The notes beneath the pieces were generated by a model. The model searched no databases. It had not been told where the DNA came from and saw nothing but the letters and a program-made list of their open reading frames with translations. A stretch of 64,000 nt of DNA from Nitrosomonas sp. (GTDB taxonomy: Bacteria > Pseudomonadota > Gammaproteobacteria > Burkholderiales > Nitrosomonadaceae), in the NCBI GenBank assembly GCA_024281995.1, contig JAMWZW010000001.1, positions 806,001-870,000 on the forward strand, in the 5' to 3' direction. The position numbers and the translations under genes are program-made. Of this stretch, positions 20,551 to 29,129 are shown one piece after another. Numbering within the stretch: position 1 is the stretch's first letter; the number at the start of each line of letters is the position of its first letter.

Positions 20551-21636
20551 TTATACTGTTTCACAAGCTATTGTATGTAATGCTGTACAAAATTGAGCAT
20601 TTTCATCAGGCGTGCCTACTGTTACACGTAGGCAATTTTCTAATAACGGGTGCGTGCCATCAAGATTCTTTATTAATATTTTCTGCTGCTTAAGTTTCTG
20701 AAAGACTTGACTGGCGGCAGGAATACGAAAAAGGATGAAATTTGCGTCTGAAGGAAACAATTTTATTTTTTTTATCGTACCAAGAAATTTATACATTTTT
20801 GTGCGTTCAGACTTGATAGCTTCTGCTTGCTCCAATAATACATCCGTGTGACTTAATACTTTTTCCGCGATTAGCTGCGTCATTATGCCAACATTATAAG
20901 GCAAACGCATCTTTTCAAAGTGCATTAACCATTCGTGCCGACCTACCAGTAACCCTAATCTTAAACCAGCAAGGCCTAGTTTGGATAGTGTACGCATTAA
21001 TAATAAATTGGGATATTGTGCCAAACTGTCAATTAAACTCGCATCAGCAAAGGCATGGTATGCTTCATCAATGATAACTATGCCAGAAGTTGCTTGGATG
21101 ATACGTAAAATTGTATCAGCGTCAAATAAATTACCGGTGGGATTATTAGGGTAGGCCAAGAAAATAACTGCTGGTTTGTGTTTTGCAATTGCAGCAAGCA
21201 TGGCTTCTAGGTCAAGTGTGAAGTCCTTGGTTAGAGGCACGCCAACATACTGAATATTTGCATATGTGGCAATCATCCGGAACATGACAAAAGCTGGTTC
21301 AACACTCAACAATACTGCTCCTGGCTTGGCTACAGCCATAGCAATGATTTGAATGATTTCATCTGATCCATTACCGAGTAAAATATCCATCTCATCAGAA
21401 ATATCCAGTGCACGGCGTAGTGCTGTTTTCAGAGAAGCAGCGCTTGCATCAGGATAACGATTAAACGGTGAATCCACAGTTAATTGCGCAATTTCATTGC
21501 GTAAAGCGGATGGTAATGGATAGGGATTTTCCATGGCATCGAGCTTGATCATGCCAATTGCTGGTGGCACATGGTAAGCCGAGAGCGCTAGAATTTCCGG
21601 ACGGATGATTTGATTCGGTTCATGAAAGTTAGACAT
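20551..21636 (-). CDS. hisC: Histidinol-phosphate aminotransferase
   Basis: 361-residue fold type I aminotransferase. The PLP lysine lies in [16 protein letters not shown], with YPNNPTGN and IIDEAYHAF before it and a C-terminal [11 protein letters not shown]. It transaminates imidazole acetol phosphate. It is the first his gene here, and hisG and hisD, which often come first, are not in the window. MidA is 65 bases upstream on the same strand. Confidence 0.95.
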   Translation of the reverse strand: MSNFHEPNQIIRPEILALSAYHVPPAIGMIKLDAMENPYPLPSALRNEIAQLTVDSPFNRYPDASAASLKTALRRALDISDEMDILLGNGSDEIIQIIAMAVAKPGAVLLSVEPAFVMFRMIATYANIQYVGVPLTKDFTLDLEAMLAAIAKHKPAVIFLAYPNNPTGNLFDADTILRIIQATSGIVIIDEAYHAFADASLIDSLAQYPNLLLMRTLSKLGLAGLRLGLLVGRHEWLMHFEKMRLPYNVGIMTQLIAEKVLSHTDVLLEQAEAIKSERTKMYKFLGTIKKIKLFPSDANFILFRIPAASQVFQKLKQQKILIKNLDGTHPLLENCLRVTVGTPDENAQFCTALHTIACETV

Positions 21637-21701
21637 ACCGGCTTATTCTACCTCAACATGGACGGAAAGTTGAAGTTGCTACGATAACTTTATCAAATTA
21701 T

Positions 21702-22889
21702 TTACAGCAAACGACTCATGTCTCCACTTTTAAATCCAATCAAATAGTTAGAAAAATTCTTGCTAAATGCAATGACTTTAAATAACTCGCCCATTTCAGC
21801 CGGGCTGATTAGTTTTTGAAGTTGATTGGCTTGCGGTAAATAATGATGTATATCTTCAGCAGATATTTGCGACAAAATTTCAGTGATGCCGCAATTGATT
21901 AAAAAATAAGCTTGTGTCGTGTAGCCCGTCAACAATAGTCCATTATTTTCTGCGGCTTGTGTGATCGCACTAAAATCAACATGGCTGGTAATATCTTGCA
22001 ATCCAGGCAGGTAAAACGGATCACTATGTGCATGGTGACGATAGTGGCACATCAGCGTACCTTGGTTACGTTGAGGGTGGTAGTATTCTGTACGGCCAAA
22101 ACCATAATCAATCAATATTATGACGCCTTCTTGCAAGATATCAGCCAGGCTGTGTATAAAATAGGAAGCGGCAAGATTGATTTCGCTGATGTAAGACCAA
22201 CTGCGGTCATTGCTGGGGTTTATTTGTTGTGCTAACTGGCTAGCGATAAGGAGTAATTCCGCATTTTGGATGGGACGATCCTGCCAAGCAAACTGTGCAT
22301 CCTGCCAAGTCACGCCGCGTTCAAAGATAGTATTGCCATGCCAATTTACCAGATGAACCGGCATTGCATCCAATACTTCATTGCCAATTATAATGCCGGT
22401 GAATTGCTCAGGTAATTGTTGCAACCATTCAATCAAATGCAGGAGATGGGACGCGCGATGATTGAGAAGTATTTGCTGCCGCTCGCGAAGTTCTGCACTC
22501 ACATCAAGAATGAAATACTTTCTTGGTAAAGCGTCCAATTTCTCTAGCTCAAGCAGCAGATCGAGCGCTAATTTTCCTGATCCGGCGCCAAATTCAAGAA
22601 TATCAGCAGAATTAAATAGCCTGGAAATTTGCGCCACTTGTTGTGCCAGCGTACGGCCAAACAGTGAGGAAATTTCGGGTGCGGTGACAAAATCGCCGGC
22701 ACTGCCCAATTTCGTTGCTCCACTACTGTAATAACCCATTCCAGGTGCATAAAGTGCCAGATTCATGAATTGCTCGAATGAAATCCAGCCGCCTGCAGCA
22801 AGAATTTTATCCCGAATCATTAACTGTACAGAGTGGCTGTGTTTTAGTGCCATTTCACTGGCTGGTGGCAAGGTTGCTGGTGAAAACAT
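21702..22889 (-). CDS. SAM-dependent methyltransferase of the MidA/NDUFAF7 (DUF185) family
   Basis: 395 residues. The family marks are GWISFEQFMNLALYAPGMGYYSSG near the N-terminus, the SAM-binding EFGAGSGKLALDLL, IIGNEVLDAMPV, and LIDYGFGRTEYYHPQRNQGTL. The mitochondrial relative (NDUFAF7) methylates a complex I subunit; the bacterial substrate is not known. It lies directly upstream of hisC, so it may head the his-tat transcript, and it is divergent from the pteridine-reductase gene with 83 bases between them. Confidence 0.9.
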   Translation of the reverse strand: MFSPATLPPASEMALKHSHSVQLMIRDKILAAGGWISFEQFMNLALYAPGMGYYSSGATKLGSAGDFVTAPEISSLFGRTLAQQVAQISRLFNSADILEFGAGSGKLALDLLLELEKLDALPRKYFILDVSAELRERQQILLNHRASHLLHLIEWLQQLPEQFTGIIIGNEVLDAMPVHLVNWHGNTIFERGVTWQDAQFAWQDRPIQNAELLLIASQLAQQINPSNDRSWSYISEINLAASYFIHSLADILQEGVIILIDYGFGRTEYYHPQRNQGTLMCHYRHHAHSDPFYLPGLQDITSHVDFSAITQAAENNGLLLTGYTTQAYFLINCGITEILSQISAEDIHHYLPQANQLQKLISPAEMGELFKVIAFSKNFSNYLIGFKSGDMSRLL

Positions 22890-22960
22890 AACAATGAATG
22901 TTTGTGGTAAATTGCAGAAACTGTATATATATAGACTGACTGTAGTTTAGCAGGACTTTA

Positions 22961-22968
22961 AAGGAGGT
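22961..22968 (+). promoter_or_regulatory. Strong ribosome-binding site that fixes a GTG start
   Basis: AAGGAGGT is a near-perfect Shine-Dalgarno sequence. The ATG at 22971 reads only five codons before a stop, whereas the GTG at 22973 opens the pteridine-reductase frame, five bases after AGGAGG. Confidence 0.8.
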
Positions 22969-22972
22969 ATAT

Positions 22973-23713
22973 GTGCAAGGGAAAGTAATATTTATCTCAG
23001 GTGGAGCAAAACGCGTAGGGGCTGCTATCTGCCGCCGCCTGCACGCGCAAGGCGCTCGCTTGGTCGTGCATTACCGATCATCACTTAATGAAGCTAAGGT
23101 ATTGTATAACGAATTAAATCAAAAACGCTCCGATTCAGTAGCTTTGGTACAAGCCGATTTGCTGGATACAGAATTATTACCTGATTTAATAGAGAAAGCA
23201 GCCCAGCGCTTTGGTCAATTGGATGTGTTGATTAATAATGCGTCAAGCTTTTTTCCAACATTGCTGCAGCAATGCACGTTGGAAGATTGGCACGATCTTG
23301 TCGGTAGTAACTTACAGGCACCTTTGTTCTTGGCTCAGGCAGCTGCACCTTATCTGAAACGTCAGCATGGTTGCGTGGTGAATATTGTAGATATTCATAC
23401 CGAACGGCCATTAAAGAATTATGTGATCTACAACGCTGCTAAGGGCGGGTTATTATCATTGACTAAATCGCTCGCTGTGGAAATGGCACCCGAAGTACGT
23501 GTCAATGGCGTGTCACCGGGACCCATTTTATGGCCGGAAGATGGCGAATGGACCAATGAAGCAGCGCGCCAGAAAATTATTGACGGTACTTTGCTTAAAC
23601 GTTGCGGTGAACCGGATGATATTGCCAAAACCGTTCAGTTTCTAATCTCCGATGCGCCGTATATCACCGGGCAAATTATTGCTGTAGATGGTGGGCGCAG
23701 TATCCATTTGTGA
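22973..23713 (+). CDS. Short-chain dehydrogenase, pteridine reductase type
   Basis: 246 residues with a GTG start. The Rossmann motif is GGAKRVG, the NADPH-selective segment is HYRSS, and the NNASSF motif follows. The active site is Asp in NIVDIHTERPL followed 13 residues later by the Tyr of YNAAK, the same Asp/Tyr/Lys arrangement and spacing as pteridine reductase PTR1, in place of the Ser of ordinary SDRs. The C-terminus (GQIIAVDGGRSI) is standard SDR. It probably reduces dihydro-pterin or folate with NADPH. It is divergent from the MidA gene and is followed by a 320-base gap. Confidence 0.85.
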   Translation: MQGKVIFISGGAKRVGAAICRRLHAQGARLVVHYRSSLNEAKVLYNELNQKRSDSVALVQADLLDTELLPDLIEKAAQRFGQLDVLINNASSFFPTLLQQCTLEDWHDLVGSNLQAPLFLAQAAAPYLKRQHGCVVNIVDIHTERPLKNYVIYNAAKGGLLSLTKSLAVEMAPEVRVNGVSPGPILWPEDGEWTNEAARQKIIDGTLLKRCGEPDDIAKTVQFLISDAPYITGQIIAVDGGRSIHL

Positions 23714-24033
23714 TGAAATAAGGTGGAGCTATCGATACAGCAGTTCGTTTTTAAGCCTTATTCTGAAACCTATCTTGATGGTTTCCTCTTCACAATTGCA
23801 CTTGTTTGGGCGGCAGAACCATTTTGTTATTTTCTCAACGACAGCATAGCTCACATTTGTCGGTAAATAGACCTTGTATTTAAGACAGAATATGGTTTTC
23901 TTTTGATTACTCAGCTTAAGCGATTGCCTTACTGAATTTGTGGTTTCATTTTAATGTACGGTTACGTACCGACCATGAAGAAAAATTTAGGGATCATGCA
24001 ATATCTCAATTAATAATTTTAGGAAGAGATATT
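23714..24033 (+). other. Noncoding leader upstream of the first Crp-like regulator
   Basis: A 320-base gap without a supported gene. An in-frame TTG at 23938 would extend the downstream regulator by 32 residues, but the extension has no resemblance to its paralogue. A small palindrome, GTACGgttaCGTAC, lies at 23956-23969 about 65 bases before the start and could be an operator. AGGAAGAG at 24021-24028 is the ribosome-binding site. No clear sigma-70 pair was found. Confidence 0.5.
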
Positions 24034-24828
24034 ATGATTCAGTTAAAAATCAGCAATAGTACAGCAACCCATAAATCATTTAATAATGATTTGCCGCCAT
24101 TATTAAAAAAATTTGTTCATTTACAGTCCCTCAATCCAGATGCAGTTGATCTGCTTTTAAAAATGCATGCGCTAAAGAAGACTTTTGCAAAAGGGAAAAT
24201 TATTTACGAGCAAGATAATATTAATAAAGATTGTTTTATTGTGACTCATGGGTGGGCCTATCGCTATACTGATTTGTATGATGGCGGTAGGCAGGTTATT
24301 AGCTATTATCTTCCAGGCGATATTATCAATCCTTTTGCTTCAGCGATACCAAAGTCAAATTATTCAGTTGCTGCTATTACTAACTTACGGGTGAGCATAT
24401 GCAAGCCGGAATATTTGATGCAATTGTTTGCAACTCAACCTAAGTTAGGTTTGCTTTATACAGCGTTGCTTAGCTGTGGGGATGCATCGATGGCAGAACA
24501 AATTGTCCGTATTGGCCGCCGCTCAGCTTATCAGCGCGTGACACATTTATTGCTTGAACTTTATTATCGCTTGAAATTAGTGGGTTATACTGAGAATTCC
24601 ACATTCTACTTGCCGGTTACACAAAGTTTGCTGGCAGACACTTTAGGGTTAAGTGTGGTCCATATGAACCGGACTTTATACAAATTGCGTCTTGCAAATC
24701 TCATAAAAATAAGATCACACAAAATAGATTTAATTAATATTGAAAAATTAATGGAAATCGCGGAATATAAATGTAACTATTTAGAACAACTCAAAAATAT
24801 GTTTGAGCATGAAGAAATATTAGCGTAA
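24034..24828 (+). CDS. Crp/Fnr-family transcription regulator, copy 1
   Basis: 264 residues starting at the ATG after AGGAAGAG. An N-terminal cyclic-nucleotide-binding-like beta barrel (about 30-140: KGKIIYEQD, GWAYRYTDL, YLPGDII) is joined to a Crp-type winged helix (SLLADTLGLS recognition region near 210). The effector pocket GDIINPFA lacks the Arg-Ser pair of cAMP-binding Crp, and the N-terminal Fe-S cysteines of Fnr are absent, so the ligand is unknown. The protein is very similar throughout to the gene starting at 25258 (roughly 70 percent by eye), indicating tandem duplication. A role in stress control is inferred from the downstream genes. Confidence 0.9.
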   Translation: MIQLKISNSTATHKSFNNDLPPLLKKFVHLQSLNPDAVDLLLKMHALKKTFAKGKIIYEQDNINKDCFIVTHGWAYRYTDLYDGGRQVISYYLPGDIINPFASAIPKSNYSVAAITNLRVSICKPEYLMQLFATQPKLGLLYTALLSCGDASMAEQIVRIGRRSAYQRVTHLLLELYYRLKLVGYTENSTFYLPVTQSLLADTLGLSVVHMNRTLYKLRLANLIKIRSHKIDLINIEKLMEIAEYKCNYLEQLKNMFEHEEILA

Positions 24829-24908
24829 GTTTATTTGCGATAGTTTATGAATCTCGAAAGAACAAAATTTATTACGATGATAAAAAAAGTTTTGGATTGT
24901 TTTCCTGT

Positions 24909-24946
24909 CACGCCATTACACTCATATTTCTTAGTTTGATGGCGTG
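24909..24946 (+). terminator. Stem-loop downstream of Crp copy 1
   Basis: CACGCCAT (24909-24916) is exactly complementary to ATGGCGTG (24939-24946), with a 22-base loop. No U-tract follows, so it is only a weak candidate terminator for the upstream regulator. Confidence 0.35.
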
Positions 24947-25126
24947 TTCACTCCTAATAAGCAATGCTTTCATGTTGAAGAAAAATTTTATGATATGAAT
25001 CAAACACATAGCCTATTGTAAGATTGTCAACTATGTCACATCTATAGCTTTACCGCTTTGTCCCCTGTTCCCACTCCTCCTCAGTATATCTCATATTTTT
25101 TTACATACCCGGTCGCTTCGATTTTC

Positions 25127-25181
25127 TTGATTTCGTCAAACAATTACAGTATTGAGTTATTAATCAAGATAATACTTTGAT
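25127..25181. promoter_or_regulatory. Two Fnr-box-like half-site pairs
   Basis: TTGA-N5-TCAA at 25127-25139 is one base shorter than the Fnr consensus TTGAT-N4-ATCAA. ATCAA-N9-TTGAT at 25163-25181 has the half-sites in outward orientation. Both lie 80-130 bases before the second Crp-like gene and could be autoregulatory sites, but the fit is imperfect. Confidence 0.25.
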
Positions 25182-25257
25182 CTCCAACAGTATTAGTAAA
25201 TGCTATACTTATTGATTAACTATCATAATCTGCAATTACTTTGGTTTTTAAAATCAT

Positions 25258-26049
25258 ATGGAAAACAATGCTTCACAAGATAATCCCCTCACTGATGATT
25301 TGCCTCCGTTATTAAGAAAGTTTGGCTATTTGCAATCATTGAGTCCAGAAGAGGCTGATTTACTTTTAAAAATGCATGCATCCAAGAAAACCATAGCAAA
25401 AGGAAAAGTACTTTTACGGCAAGATGATATTCATAAATACTGTTTTATTGTGACGCATGGTTGGGCTTATCGTTATTCAGATTTATATGATGGCAGTAGG
25501 CAGGTTATCAATTATTATCTTCCCGGTGACATTATCAGTCCATTTGCGTTAGTCATGCCACGGGTAAATTATGCAGTTGCTACGATTTCTAGCGTACGCG
25601 TCAGTATATATAAGCCAGAATATTTGATGGAATTGTTTGCTACGCAACCCAGGCTGGGTTTGTTTTATGCGTGGATGCTCGGTCGTGAAGACTCGTCCAT
25701 GGCCGAACAAATTATCCGGATCGGTCGCCGTTCAGCTTATCAACGCGCCGCACATTTATTGCTTGAACTCTATCATCGCCTAAAAATTGTAGGGTTTACC
25801 GATCACCGCTCTTTTTATCTTCCTGTCACCCAAAGCTTACTGGCAGACACTTTAGGATTGAGCGTAGTGCACATGAATCGCACTTTGTACAGGTTGCGTC
25901 TTGAAAATCTTATAAAAATTAGATCACACAAAATAAGCCTAATTAATATTGATCGATTGAAGGAGATCGCTGAATATAAAGGTACTTATTTGGAACAAAT
26001 GAAAAGTCTTTATGAGATAGAAAAAGAACTTCAGAAAATTAAAGAATAA
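25258..26049 (+). CDS. Crp/Fnr-family transcription regulator, copy 2
   Basis: 263 residues, collinear with copy 1 from DLPPLL onward. The sensor barrel includes KGKVLLRQD, GWAYRYSDL and YLPGDIIS, and the winged helix has the same recognition element (SLLADTLGLSVVHMNRTL). The near-identity of the DNA-contacting helix suggests both copies bind the same operator, while the sensor domains differ more (for example ALVMPRVNY versus ASAIPKSNY). No Fe-S cysteine set and no cAMP-binding Arg are seen. No clear Shine-Dalgarno precedes the ATG. It is the nearest regulator to the stress gene set that follows. Confidence 0.9.
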   Translation: MENNASQDNPLTDDLPPLLRKFGYLQSLSPEEADLLLKMHASKKTIAKGKVLLRQDDIHKYCFIVTHGWAYRYSDLYDGSRQVINYYLPGDIISPFALVMPRVNYAVATISSVRVSIYKPEYLMELFATQPRLGLFYAWMLGREDSSMAEQIIRIGRRSAYQRAAHLLLELYHRLKIVGFTDHRSFYLPVTQSLLADTLGLSVVHMNRTLYRLRLENLIKIRSHKISLINIDRLKEIAEYKGTYLEQMKSLYEIEKELQKIKE

Positions 26050-26458
26050 AACTTGGCAAATTTCCCAAAGGGGCCACCGTACTAGTGGCTCAAATAAAAC
26101 TTTTTGTGAAACATCCATAAAAAGTTATATGCAATTCCCCCATAGATTTTATTAAAAACTCGATTGATAAAAATCTTATTGAATGGCTTACCCAATTCGA
26201 TCTCGATGAAATGGTTGCCATTCCTTTATTTTGTAAAGTTTGTCAAACCAATATCGGCCGGTTCTCTGTAGCTTCATTGATGTTAGAAGAATTAGCATAT
26301 CTGAGGTTTACCTTTCTAAATTTTAGTTCGGTAAGTTAAATGTTTTTTTATACTTAAATTTGCGGAGCTTGCAAAAATTAACCTAGTTAATAATAGTTAT
26401 ATCGCAATCTATCTAAAATGCAGCTTGTGACTAACATAACTTTAAGAGAATAAAACTT
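26050..26458 (+). other. Intergenic region between Crp copy 2 and the coiled-coil gene
   Basis: 409 bases. A weak hairpin (GCCAC at 26073, GTGGC at 26085) follows the regulator. A frame open from 26121 to 26339 has its first ATG only at 26211 and would make 42 residues; it matches nothing recognised and lacks a ribosome-binding site, so it is not called. The rest is A+T rich and featureless. Confidence 0.5.
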
Positions 26459-26752
26459 ATGCACAATGAAAAACATGCGTATCAGCAAAAAATTGCTGCA
26501 CAAATAGCAGAATGGGATGCACAAATTGAGCTATTGAAGGCAAAAAGTAATAATCTAGCTGCAGATGCAAAACTGGAATACGAAGAACAACTCAATGAAT
26601 TGGACAAGAAAAAATCCGAGCTGTCAGTATATTTGAGTGAATTGGCTGATAAAGCAGATGATGCTTGGGAAGATATCAAAGATGAAACAGAAAGAAAATG
26701 GAACAAATTAAGTGAAGCCTTTGATTGTTTCATTACTAAGTTGAAAGAGTAA
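26459..26752 (+). CDS. Small coiled-coil protein resembling the sll1863 stress family
   Basis: 97 residues, highly charged, with no signal peptide and predicted to be almost all alpha helix. Heptad-like runs such as QIAEWDAQIELLKAK and QLNELDKKKSELS indicate a coiled coil. The composition and the AQIAEWDAQI start resemble the small stress-response coiled-coil proteins named after Synechocystis sll1863; this is recognition by eye. It begins the cluster of small stress-type genes downstream of the two Crp-like regulators and is followed by a hairpin at 26760. Confidence 0.65.
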   Translation: MHNEKHAYQQKIAAQIAEWDAQIELLKAKSNNLAADAKLEYEEQLNELDKKKSELSVYLSELADKADDAWEDIKDETERKWNKLSEAFDCFITKLKE

Positions 26753-26759
26753 TCCTTAT

Positions 26760-26790
26760 TTTGCCTTAACTTAACTAAGGCAAATCTTTT
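26760..26790 (+). terminator. Hairpin with short U-tract
   Basis: TTTGCCTTA (26760-26768) pairs with TAAGGCAAA (26776-26784) across a 7-base loop and is followed by TCTTTT. It lies between the coiled-coil gene and the DUF1328 gene and could be a terminator or an attenuator within the cluster. Confidence 0.6.
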
Positions 26791-26806
26791 AAAAGGAGAA
26801 AATATT

Positions 26807-26974
26807 ATGTTTAGTTGGGCTTTGACATTTTTTATTATCGCGGTGATAGCAGGAATTCTAGGGTTTGCAGGTATTGCTGGAACCATGGCTTGGGCAGCTC
26901 AAACATTATTTGTTGCGGGACTCATCCTGGCTGTGGTGTTCTTCTTTTTAGGCAGAAGACCTCCACCGACCTAA
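26807..26974 (+). CDS. DUF1328 (YtjA-type) small membrane protein
   Basis: 55 residues, translated directly from the sequence: it begins [16 protein letters not shown] and ends GRRPPPT. Two hydrophobic segments, about residues 5-26 and 30-48, carry Gly/Ala-rich motifs ([18 protein letters not shown]) that are characteristic of the DUF1328 family. AAAAGGAG lies ten bases before the ATG. Such proteins often sit near stress-induced genes, and their function is unknown. Confidence 0.85.
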   Translation: MFSWALTFFIIAVIAGILGFAGIAGTMAWAAQTLFVAGLILAVVFFFLGRRPPPT

Positions 26975-27046
26975 AGGTCATCTGATCTGTTCGTGCAATA
27001 GAAGTAGGTAAGCGAAGTAATTATTATCAAACTAAAGGAGATTCAA

Positions 27047-27310
27047 ATGAAATTGTTACGTATAGCGGTTTTCTTAATTTTGTCATTATCTTGCGCAACA
27101 TTATTTGCTACGGAAACTGTATCTGAAAAAGCTCAAGCTAAGTCTAACGATATTAAACGCGATGCAAATGAAGCAGTTAATCGTGTTCAAGAATCGGCTT
27201 GTACCGGTAGTGATGCGGAATGTGCAAAACAAAAAATTGGTAATCGTGCAGAAGAAGCAAAAGATACTATCAAGGATAAATCTTCAGAGATGAAGAATAA
27301 GATGGATTAA
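27047..27310 (+). CDS. Small exported, charged helical protein
   Basis: 87 residues. A signal peptide (MKLLRIAVFLILSLSCATLFA) is cleaved near residue 21, and the mature part is Lys/Glu/Ala-rich and helical (EKAQAKSNDIKRDANEAV, RAEEAKDTIKDKSSEMKNK) with two cysteines in ACTGSDAEC. It has the look of periplasmic LEA-like or YtxH-like stress proteins, but the family is not certain. AAAGGAG precedes the ATG at good spacing. It is followed by a perfect 11-bp stem-loop. Confidence 0.7.
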   Translation: MKLLRIAVFLILSLSCATLFATETVSEKAQAKSNDIKRDANEAVNRVQESACTGSDAECAKQKIGNRAEEAKDTIKDKSSEMKNKMD

Positions 27311-27346
27311 TTAGTAGCATAGATTTAGGCTGTAGTTCTCCTCCTC

Positions 27347-27377
27347 TCGATGCTATCAATCTTTCTGATAGCATCGA
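27347..27377 (+). terminator. Perfect 11-bp stem-loop
   Basis: TCGATGCTATC (27347-27357) and GATAGCATCGA (27367-27377) pair exactly across a 9-base loop, just after the small exported protein gene. No U-tract follows, so it could be a processing or stabilising hairpin rather than a classical terminator. Confidence 0.5.
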
Positions 27378-27455
27378 CAAAAATAAACTAAATGGCTTAC
27401 TTCAAGAACTTCTGCGTTGTAAAAAATAGTTTGAATCATTTATGTCGGTTGGGTA

Positions 27456-28355
27456 ATGAATACCCCTAATTCTGCCGTGCCAGCGCGCATGGGGATTGTC
27501 AAGATGCTCGTTGCAGCAGCCAAAGCTTGGGAAAAAGATAGGGCACCCACGATGGGAGCCGCACTGTCTTACTATACAATTTTTTCCTTGGCGCCACTGT
27601 TACTCATTGTGATATCAGTAGCGGGATTTATTTTTGATGTTGAAACAGTGCGAAATGAAATCTTCCGTCAACTGAATGTCTTTTTGGGAATTGAAGGAGC
27701 CCAAACCGTTGATGATTTACTACAGAGTATTAATAAACCTGTGCAAGGGATTCTTGCTTCAATAGTTGGCGTTATCGTTATGCTCATTGGTGCAACAACA
27801 GTATTTGCTGAATTACAAGCTTCTTTAGATCATATTTGGCGTGCACCGGCACGTGAAAATGGCAACCGTGGCCTAATTGCTTTACTCAGAGCACGTGTAT
27901 TGTCGCTGGGTATGATTTTGGGAATAGGATTTCTTCTTACGGTATCTTTAATACTCAGTGCAGTATTTGCTGCAATGCAAAAATGGTGGGCACCTTATTT
28001 CGGCGGATGGGATCAGTTATTGCAAATGATCAATGCGTCAGTAGGATTTATGCTGACGATCATCATGTTTGCAATGATCTACAAATATATCCCTCGTGTC
28101 CGTATGGCATGGTCTGATGTTTGGATGGGCGCCATTATGACTACGGTGCTTTTTACTATAGGACGATTTTTTATTAGCCTCTACGTTGGGTATAGTGGCG
28201 TAACATCGGGATTTGGTGCCGCCGGTTCGCTCATCGTAGTGTTAGTATGGGTTTATTATTCTGCACAGATTTTCTTATATGGCGCAGAGTTTACTTGGGT
28301 ATATGCGCATACCTATGGATCACTTAGAGAATCTGAAATAAAATTATATCCGTAA
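27456..28355 (+). CDS. YihY/BrkB-family inner-membrane protein
   Basis: 299 residues with about six transmembrane segments. Characteristic elements are GAALSYYTIFSLAPLLL, GATTVFAELQASLDHIWRAP and the C-terminal GAAGSLIVVLVWVYYSAQIFLYGAEF. The family was once mis-annotated as RNase BN; its role is unclear, and a transport or envelope function is only supposed. It is the last plus-strand gene of the cluster and converges with the yqjK-like gene, 8 bases apart. Confidence 0.9.
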   Translation: MNTPNSAVPARMGIVKMLVAAAKAWEKDRAPTMGAALSYYTIFSLAPLLLIVISVAGFIFDVETVRNEIFRQLNVFLGIEGAQTVDDLLQSINKPVQGILASIVGVIVMLIGATTVFAELQASLDHIWRAPARENGNRGLIALLRARVLSLGMILGIGFLLTVSLILSAVFAAMQKWWAPYFGGWDQLLQMINASVGFMLTIIMFAMIYKYIPRVRMAWSDVWMGAIMTTVLFTIGRFFISLYVGYSGVTSGFGAAGSLIVVLVWVYYSAQIFLYGAEFTWVYAHTYGSLRESEIKLYP

Positions 28356-28363
28356 AGTTTCTT

Positions 28364-28636
28364 CTAGCGGTTAGTTGTCCCAGCGCGGTAGCGAATATAA
28401 GCTATTCCCAGTAATACTGCACCTACCAGAAGTTTGGTCGAAAGTTTCTGAGGCATGCTGACGGCTTTCAATGCAAAACTGGCGGTTCCAGGAACGTTAT
28501 CCAGCATTTCCAGCATATTATCGATGTTACTATTGTTTTTTCTGCGGCTGGCTTGTGAAATGAGCAATTTTAATTGCAATGCTTGCGACTCCAAACGCAG
28601 TAACTCGAGTTCTTCTTTTAATGCCTTATTCATCAT
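28364..28636 (-). CDS. Small YqjK-like protein
   Basis: 90 residues: a charged N-terminal helix (ALKEELELLRLESQALQLKLLISQ) and one C-terminal hydrophobic segment (KLLVGAVLLGIAYIRY). It overlaps the stop of the YqjE-like gene by 11 bases, so translation is coupled. By position in a yqjD-yqjE-x operon it corresponds to E. coli YqjK, but sequence similarity is too weak to assert homology. Confidence 0.55.
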   Translation of the reverse strand: MMNKALKEELELLRLESQALQLKLLISQASRRKNNSNIDNMLEMLDNVPGTASFALKAVSMPQKLSTKLLVGAVLLGIAYIRYRAGTTNR

Positions 28637-29033
28637 CCAATAGCTCTTTTATTTTAAGGTCATTCAGGGTCTTCTTACCTTTTGCTATCTCTAGATCATC
28701 GCTGATGCCTTGCAATGTTTCCTGCATAAAATTCTGGCTCGCACCCAATTTAGACATTGCACAAATGAACAAAATGATCATTAACAAAAAACATAGCGCT
28801 GCAATACCGAAAAACACCCAGATTTTCTGTTCACTACTAAGAATCGTATTCAAACCGAATAATAAACTAATAAAAGCTAAGAAAAACATAAAAACGGCGG
28901 TTACCAGCATCGCAACAGCTTTTACCATGCCGGCTTTCAGGTCAGCGAATTCAACGCGCGCCATTTTTAAACGCACTATCAGCAACTCAAATAGAGTAAA
29001 GGCAGTATCTTTTAAATATCGCAATTGTTCCAA
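28626..29033 (-). CDS. YqjE-like membrane protein (DUF1469, holin-X superfamily)
   Basis: 135 residues with two adjacent transmembrane helices (about 37-60 and 70-95) between amphipathic ends; the N-terminal LFELLIVRLKMARVEFADLK is typical. It starts at TTG, five bases after AGGGAA. Despite the holin-like family name there is no phage context. It is 96 bases downstream of the YqjD-like gene. Confidence 0.8.
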   Translation of the reverse strand: MEQLRYLKDTAFTLFELLIVRLKMARVEFADLKAGMVKAVAMLVTAVFMFFLAFISLLFGLNTILSSEQKIWVFFGIAALCFLLMIILFICAMSKLGASQNFMQETLQGISDDLEIAKGKKTLNDLKIKELLDDE

Positions 29034-29129
29034 TTCAATTCCCTATCGTTATTTTAGCTGCCTAAAATTATTGTAACCGCCAGTTTACGTGTAAATGATT
29101 AAATAAGTGTGGATTATATTTTTATCATT

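Larger units (their letters stand above)
24829..25257 (+). other. Intergenic region between the two Crp-like genes
   Basis: 429 bases, A+T rich, no gene recognised. It contains the stem-loop at 24909-24946 and two possible operator-like palindromes (25127-25139 and 25163-25181). TATACT at 25204-25209 could be a -10 element for the second regulator, but a well-spaced -35 was not seen. Confidence 0.5.

Noticed and set aside
26121-26339. Open frame in the gap after Crp copy 2
   Set aside because: First ATG is late (42 residues), no ribosome-binding site, no family recognised.
28626-29033. Prophage suggested by the holin-like family name
   Set aside because: Only the family name points to phage; the neighbours form a yqjDE-type operon and no phage genes are present.
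28579-29076. 165-residue plus-strand frame across the YqjE/YqjK-like genes
   Set aside because: Antisense to two genes that have family matches and ribosome-binding sites.
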